From assembly GCF_036014175.1 (NCBI RefSeq), contig NZ_CP107917.1:7502001-7566000 (forward strand): a stretch of DNA of 64,000 bases. Direction: 5' to 3'. This stretch comes from Streptomyces sp. NBC_00443. Its GTDB lineage: Bacteria; Actinomycetota; Actinomycetes; Streptomycetales; Streptomycetaceae. Numbering within the stretch: position 1 is the stretch's first letter; each line of letters opens with the position of its first letter. The position numbers were made by a program, and so were the translations under genes. Below the pieces are notes generated by a model. It worked only from the letters and a program-made list of their open reading frames with translations, was not told the origin of the DNA and searched no databases. Shown piece after piece: positions 60,601 to 64,000 of this stretch.

Positions 60601-61860
60601 ATGACCGGCGCATACCTGGAGGTCCTCAGGGCGAGGCATGCCGCCCGGCTGCTCGTCGGCACGCTCATAGGCCGGCTGCCGAACGCCGTGGCCGCGCTCG
60701 CCATCGTGCTGTTCGTGCGCGCGGAGGGCGGCTCGTACAGCATGGCCGGTGGCCTGGCGGCCGTGTACGGGGTCGCCAACGCCGTCGGCCAGCCGCTGCT
60801 GGGGCGGCTGGTGGACCTGTACGGGCAGCCGCGCGTGCAGCTGCCCGCCGCCGTCGCGTCGGCGCTCGCGATGGGCGTGTTCGCCTTCGTGGGCCTCGGC
60901 GCGTTGCCTCTCGCCTATGCGGCCGTGGCCGCCTCCGGACTGTTCACGCCGCCCCTGGAGGGCGGTCTGCGGGCGCTGTGGTCGTCCGTCCTCCACAAGG
61001 AGGGCCAGGTGCACACGGCGTATGCGATGGACGCGGTGGCGCAGGAAGTCATGTTCACCATCGGTCCGTTGCTGCTCACGCTGTGCGCCTCGCTGTGGTC
61101 GGCGCAGACGGCGCTGCTGATCCTTAATGTGATCGGGGTGCTGGGCGCCCTGTCGGTGGTCGTGTCGCAGCCCTCGCGTGCGTGGCGGTCGGCGCCGCGT
61201 GAGGCGCACTGGCTGGGCGCGCTGCGCTCGGCCGGGCTGCTGGCACTCCTCGCGGCCTTCCTGTTCGTCGGCGTGGCGATGGGGTCCATCGCGGTCGCGG
61301 CCGTGTCGTACGCGGACGACCACGGCGGTGACGTCGTGTACGGCTGGCTGATGGCGGGTCTGGGACTGGGCGCGCTCATCGGCGGCATGGTGTACGGGGC
61401 GCGGCAGTGGGGCGGTGAGCCGGCGCGGCGACTGCGGTGGCTGGTCGCACTTCTGGCGGTGTGTTACCTGCCGCTGACGCTGATGCCGGGTGTGGTCGGG
61501 ATGACGCTGCTGGCGGTGCTCGCGGGGGTGTTCCTCGCGCCGTGCATCGCTTGTGCGTTCGTGCTCGTGGACCGGCATGCGCCGCGTGGGACGGTCACCG
61601 AGGCGTTCTCGTGGCTTGTGACGACGTTCACCGTAGGCGCGTCGGTCGGAACGGGCCTGGCGGGGCCGGTCGTCGAGGCGGGCGGGGCGCTGTGGGGGTT
61701 CGCCGTGCCGGGGGCCGCGGGAGCCGTGTCCTTGCTGGTCCTGTTGGCCACGGGGCGGGTCCTCGCAGCTCCCGCCAGGGGTGCGGTCGTTGCGGCTTCA
61801 TCGGAAAATGATCCAAACCGTGCTGTCGAACCCCGTTTCAGCTCAGGGGATCGGGCGTAA
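60601..61860 (+). CDS. MFS transporter
   Basis: Protein of 419 aa with 12 predicted membrane segments; the loop after helix 2 reads GQPLLGRLVDLYGQPRVQ, a form of the MFS GxLaDrxGrrxv motif. ATG 60601 has GGAGG eleven bases upstream. The last about 30 residues are hydrophilic. The divergent LacI-type regulator suggests sugar or metabolite export or import. Its stop codon lies 10 bp before pafA, so pafA may be partly co-transcribed with it. Confidence 0.9.
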   Translation: MTGAYLEVLRARHAARLLVGTLIGRLPNAVAALAIVLFVRAEGGSYSMAGGLAAVYGVANAVGQPLLGRLVDLYGQPRVQLPAAVASALAMGVFAFVGLGALPLAYAAVAASGLFTPPLEGGLRALWSSVLHKEGQVHTAYAMDAVAQEVMFTIGPLLLTLCASLWSAQTALLILNVIGVLGALSVVVSQPSRAWRSAPREAHWLGALRSAGLLALLAAFLFVGVAMGSIAVAAVSYADDHGGDVVYGWLMAGLGLGALIGGMVYGARQWGGEPARRLRWLVALLAVCYLPLTLMPGVVGMTLLAVLAGVFLAPCIACAFVLVDRHAPRGTVTEAFSWLVTTFTVGASVGTGLAGPVVEAGGALWGFAVPGAAGAVSLLVLLATGRVLAAPARGAVVAASSENDPNRAVEPRFSSGDRA

Positions 61861-61869
61861 TGTTCAGTC

Positions 61870-63231
61870 ATGGACCGCCGCATTTTCGGGCTGGAGAACG
61901 AGTACGGCGTCACGTGCACGTTCAGGGGACAGCGCCGCCTGTCGCCTGACGAGGTGGCGCGGTACCTCTTCCGCCGTGTCGTGTCATGGGGCCGTAGCAG
62001 CAATGTCTTTCTGCGAAACGGCGCCCGCCTCTATCTCGACGTGGGCTCACATCCGGAATACGCGACACCCGAATGTGACAACGTGACCGAACTGGTCACC
62101 CACGACAAGGCCGGCGAACGCATTCTGGAAGGACTCCTGGTAGACGCGGAACGACGCCTGCACGAGGAAGGAATCGCGGGCGACGTCTACCTCTTCAAGA
62201 ACAACACCGACTCGGCGGGCAACTCCTATGGCTGTCACGAGAACTATCTCGTCGCACGGCACGGGGAGTTCTCCCGGCTCGCGGACATTCTGATCCCGTT
62301 CCTGGTCACCAGGCAGCTTCTGTGTGGTGCCGGCAAGGTGCTGCAGACCCCGCGGGGCGCGGTGTACTGCGTCAGTCAGCGGGCCGAGCACATCTGGGAG
62401 GGCGTCTCCTCGGCGACGACCCGCTCCCGGCCCATCATCAACACCCGCGACGAGCCGCACGCGGACGCCGAGCGTTACCGGCGCCTGCATGTCATCGTGG
62501 GTGACTCGAACATGTCCGAGACGACCATGCTGCTCAAGGTCGGCGCGACCGACCTGGTGCTGCGCATGATCGAGGCGGGCACGGTGATGCGCGACCTGAC
62601 CCTGGAGAACCCGATCCGGGCTATCCGCGAGGTCAGCCACGACATCACCGGGCGGCGCAAGGTGCGCCTGGCCAGTGGCCGAGAGGCATCGGCGCTGGAG
62701 GTGCAGCGCGAGTACTACGAGAAGGCCGTGGACTTCTGCGAGCGCCGCGGCATCCGTACGGGCACGGTCGAGCAGGTCCTGGAGCTGTGGGGCCGCACGC
62801 TGGACTCGATCGAGGCCGAGGACCTCGACCGGATCGGTACCGAGATCGACTGGGTCATGAAGTACAAGCTCATCGAGCGGTACCGGGCCAAGCACAACAT
62901 GACCATGTCGCATCCGCGGGTCGCGCAGATAGACCTCGCCTACCACGACATCCACCGCCGTCGTGGGCTGTACTACCTGCTGGAGAAGAAGGGTCAAGCA
63001 GCCCGTATCTGCAACGACTTGAAGATCTTCGAGGGCAAGTCCGTGCCGCCGCAGACCACGCGGGCCCGGCTGCGCGGCGACTTCATCCGCAGGGCCCAGG
63101 AACAGCGCCGTGACTTCACGGTCGACTGGGTCCACCTCAAGCTCAACGACCAGGCGCAGCGCACGGTGTTGTGCAAGGACCCGTTCCGGTCGGTGGACGA
63201 CCGGGTGGAGAAACTGATCGCCGGTATGTGA
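61870..63231 (+). CDS. pafA: Pup--protein ligase
   Basis: Ligase of 453 aa, homologous to Dop and glutamine synthetase. It activates the C-terminal Glu of Pup with ATP and couples it to substrate lysines. Conserved parts: DRRIFGLENEYGVTCTF, LYLDVGSHPEYATPECDN (catalytic Asp and metal Glu), KNNTDSAGNSYGCHENYL, SRPIINTRDEPHADAERYRRLHVI, and the C-terminal Pup-binding region FTVDWVHLKLNDQAQRTVL. No interruption was seen, in contrast to dop. It lies 10 bp after the MFS gene. Confidence 0.97.
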   Translation: MDRRIFGLENEYGVTCTFRGQRRLSPDEVARYLFRRVVSWGRSSNVFLRNGARLYLDVGSHPEYATPECDNVTELVTHDKAGERILEGLLVDAERRLHEEGIAGDVYLFKNNTDSAGNSYGCHENYLVARHGEFSRLADILIPFLVTRQLLCGAGKVLQTPRGAVYCVSQRAEHIWEGVSSATTRSRPIINTRDEPHADAERYRRLHVIVGDSNMSETTMLLKVGATDLVLRMIEAGTVMRDLTLENPIRAIREVSHDITGRRKVRLASGREASALEVQREYYEKAVDFCERRGIRTGTVEQVLELWGRTLDSIEAEDLDRIGTEIDWVMKYKLIERYRAKHNMTMSHPRVAQIDLAYHDIHRRRGLYYLLEKKGQAARICNDLKIFEGKSVPPQTTRARLRGDFIRRAQEQRRDFTVDWVHLKLNDQAQRTVLCKDPFRSVDDRVEKLIAGM

Positions 63232-63267
63232 GCGGGCCGCGGCCGCCTCGGCTGCGCCCGCACAGAA

Positions 63268-63309
63268 CGCCCGGTGCCCGGAGGTGGTGATACCTCCGGG
63301 CACCGGGCG
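63268..63309 (+). terminator. Hairpin after pafA
   Basis: CGCCCGGTGCCCGGAGGT pairs with the complement ending at 63309 around a 6-nt loop. There is no T tract. Confidence 0.6.
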
Positions 63310-63396
63310 TCGGCGTGTCGGGCGACGACCGGTGCCGAGCGCATGTTCGTCGTAGAGTGGCGGCCATTGCCCGCCACCCCGAGCCCAGTGGGACTG

Positions 63397-64000
63397 ATGA
63401 ACTACAACACGAAACGCCGTGTCGCGGCGCTGCTGGCCGTTCCCGCCCTGCTGTTCACCGCCGCGTGCGGCTCGGACAGCGACAGCGACGGGGGAGAGAC
63501 GGCAGGGGTTGCCCAGGTCGACGGCAAGGTCGGGGAGAAGCCCAAGATCTCCGTGCCGAAGGAAGGCGACCCGTCCGGGAAGACCGTGGTCGAGACGGTC
63601 TCGGAGGGCAGCGGAACCGCCGCCAAGGCGTCCGACTTCGTGCGCCTGGACTGGACCGTCGAGAAGTGGGGCGAGGACCAGGAGCTGGGGGGCACCTGGG
63701 CGGCCACGACGACCGGTGAGAGCACGCCGCGCAGGCAGTCCGTCGAACAGATCGGCAAGCCGAGCCAGCAGCTGCCCGAGAAGGTCCTGGCCGCGGTCAA
63801 GGGGCAGAAGCCGGGCAGCCGTGTCCTCGTGCAGGGCACCGCGGGTGATCTGATCGGCGAATCGCTGAACCCGTCCTCTGGCATCAACCAGAAGGACGTA
63901 CTGATCTGGGTGGTCGACGTGGCCGGTGCCGGCGCCGTCGACGCCAAGGGCGAGGCCAAGGGTGAGCAGGCGGCCACCGAGGCGGGCCTGCCGGAGGTGA
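63397..64000 (+). CDS. FKBP-type peptidyl-prolyl isomerase lipoprotein, partial at right edge
   Basis: ATG 63397 opens a lipoprotein: signal peptide RRVAALLAVPALLFTAAC with lipid Cys about residue 24, a Ser/Asp/Gly linker, then one FKBP-like domain (about 45-175; KTVVETVSEGSGTAAKASDF, IGKPSQQLPEKVLAAVKGQKPGSRV, VLIWVVDVAGAG). The frame runs off the window after about 201 codons, where a second FKBP domain would be expected as in the S. coelicolor gene next to pafA. It probably assists folding of exported proteins. Confidence 0.82.
   Translation, partial: MNYNTKRRVAALLAVPALLFTAACGSDSDSDGGETAGVAQVDGKVGEKPKISVPKEGDPSGKTVVETVSEGSGTAAKASDFVRLDWTVEKWGEDQELGGTWAATTTGESTPRRQSVEQIGKPSQQLPEKVLAAVKGQKPGSRVLVQGTAGDLIGESLNPSSGINQKDVLIWVVDVAGAGAVDAKGEAKGEQAATEAGLPEV

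Overview
The window is a contiguous piece of a high-GC actinobacterial chromosome, almost certainly Streptomyces. Evidence: strong GC bias at third codon positions, many GTG starts, chaplin genes, an actinobacterial proteasome/pupylation locus, mycothiol ligase mshC, the glycerol operon with its IclR regulator, and a gene order that (from memory of S. coelicolor) matches roughly SCO1639-SCO1682 read in reverse. No insertion sequence, prophage, CRISPR array or rRNA was seen.

Layout. 1-1081: left-edge fragment of a secreted or membrane protein gene. 1254-5890: an L-idonate/gluconate catabolic operon (idnD-idnO-gntP-gntK on the minus strand) facing a FadR-type GntR regulator across a 137-bp promoter region that holds a palindrome. 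5910-11598: a YchJ-like protein, an M1 metallopeptidase, and a Pls/PosA-type adenylation-carrier-membrane synthetase coupled to the peptidase. 11870-11953: tRNA-Leu(GAG). 12141-14853: M20 peptidase and two chaplins, one short (chpH-like) and one sortase-anchored with two chaplin domains. 14970-23372: small conserved proteins, a RecD-like protein without Walker motifs, aldo/keto reductase, F420-type oxidoreductase, ferritin-like protein, CorA and a histidine phosphatase. 23472-26193: DUF3090, an SCO1664-family kinase-like protein and mshC.

26276-29931 is the most accessory-looking stretch. It holds a glutamine-rich protein and a subtilase without a signal peptide, which share a C-terminal domain, and a Tat-exported beta-propeller protein. 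Then follow parJ (PAC2 family), a FadR regulator, an ArsR regulator plus F420-type oxidoreductase, the glpF-glpK-glpD operon with gylR, metH and a HAD phosphatase (30019-43705). 44150-47435 encodes two tandem solute-binding lipoproteins with no permease. 47532-52799 holds an orphan response regulator, a RecB-like nuclease, a site-2 protease, trmI and a secreted protein.

52858-63231 is the pupylation-proteasome locus: ferredoxin, arc, dop, pup, prcB, prcA, a LacI/MFS pair and pafA. Arc unfolds pupylated substrates for the PrcAB 20S core. PafA ligates Pup to proteins. Because Pup here ends in Gln, Dop must first deamidate it. dop is frameshifted as written (around 55908), either through homopolymer sequencing errors or as a real lesion that would disable pupylation. 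A degraded endonuclease VII-like pseudogene lies between pup and prcB. The window ends inside an FKBP lipoprotein gene.

The best candidates for undescribed biology are the subtilase/Q-rich protein pair and a chpH leader that can pair almost completely with the ribosome binding site.
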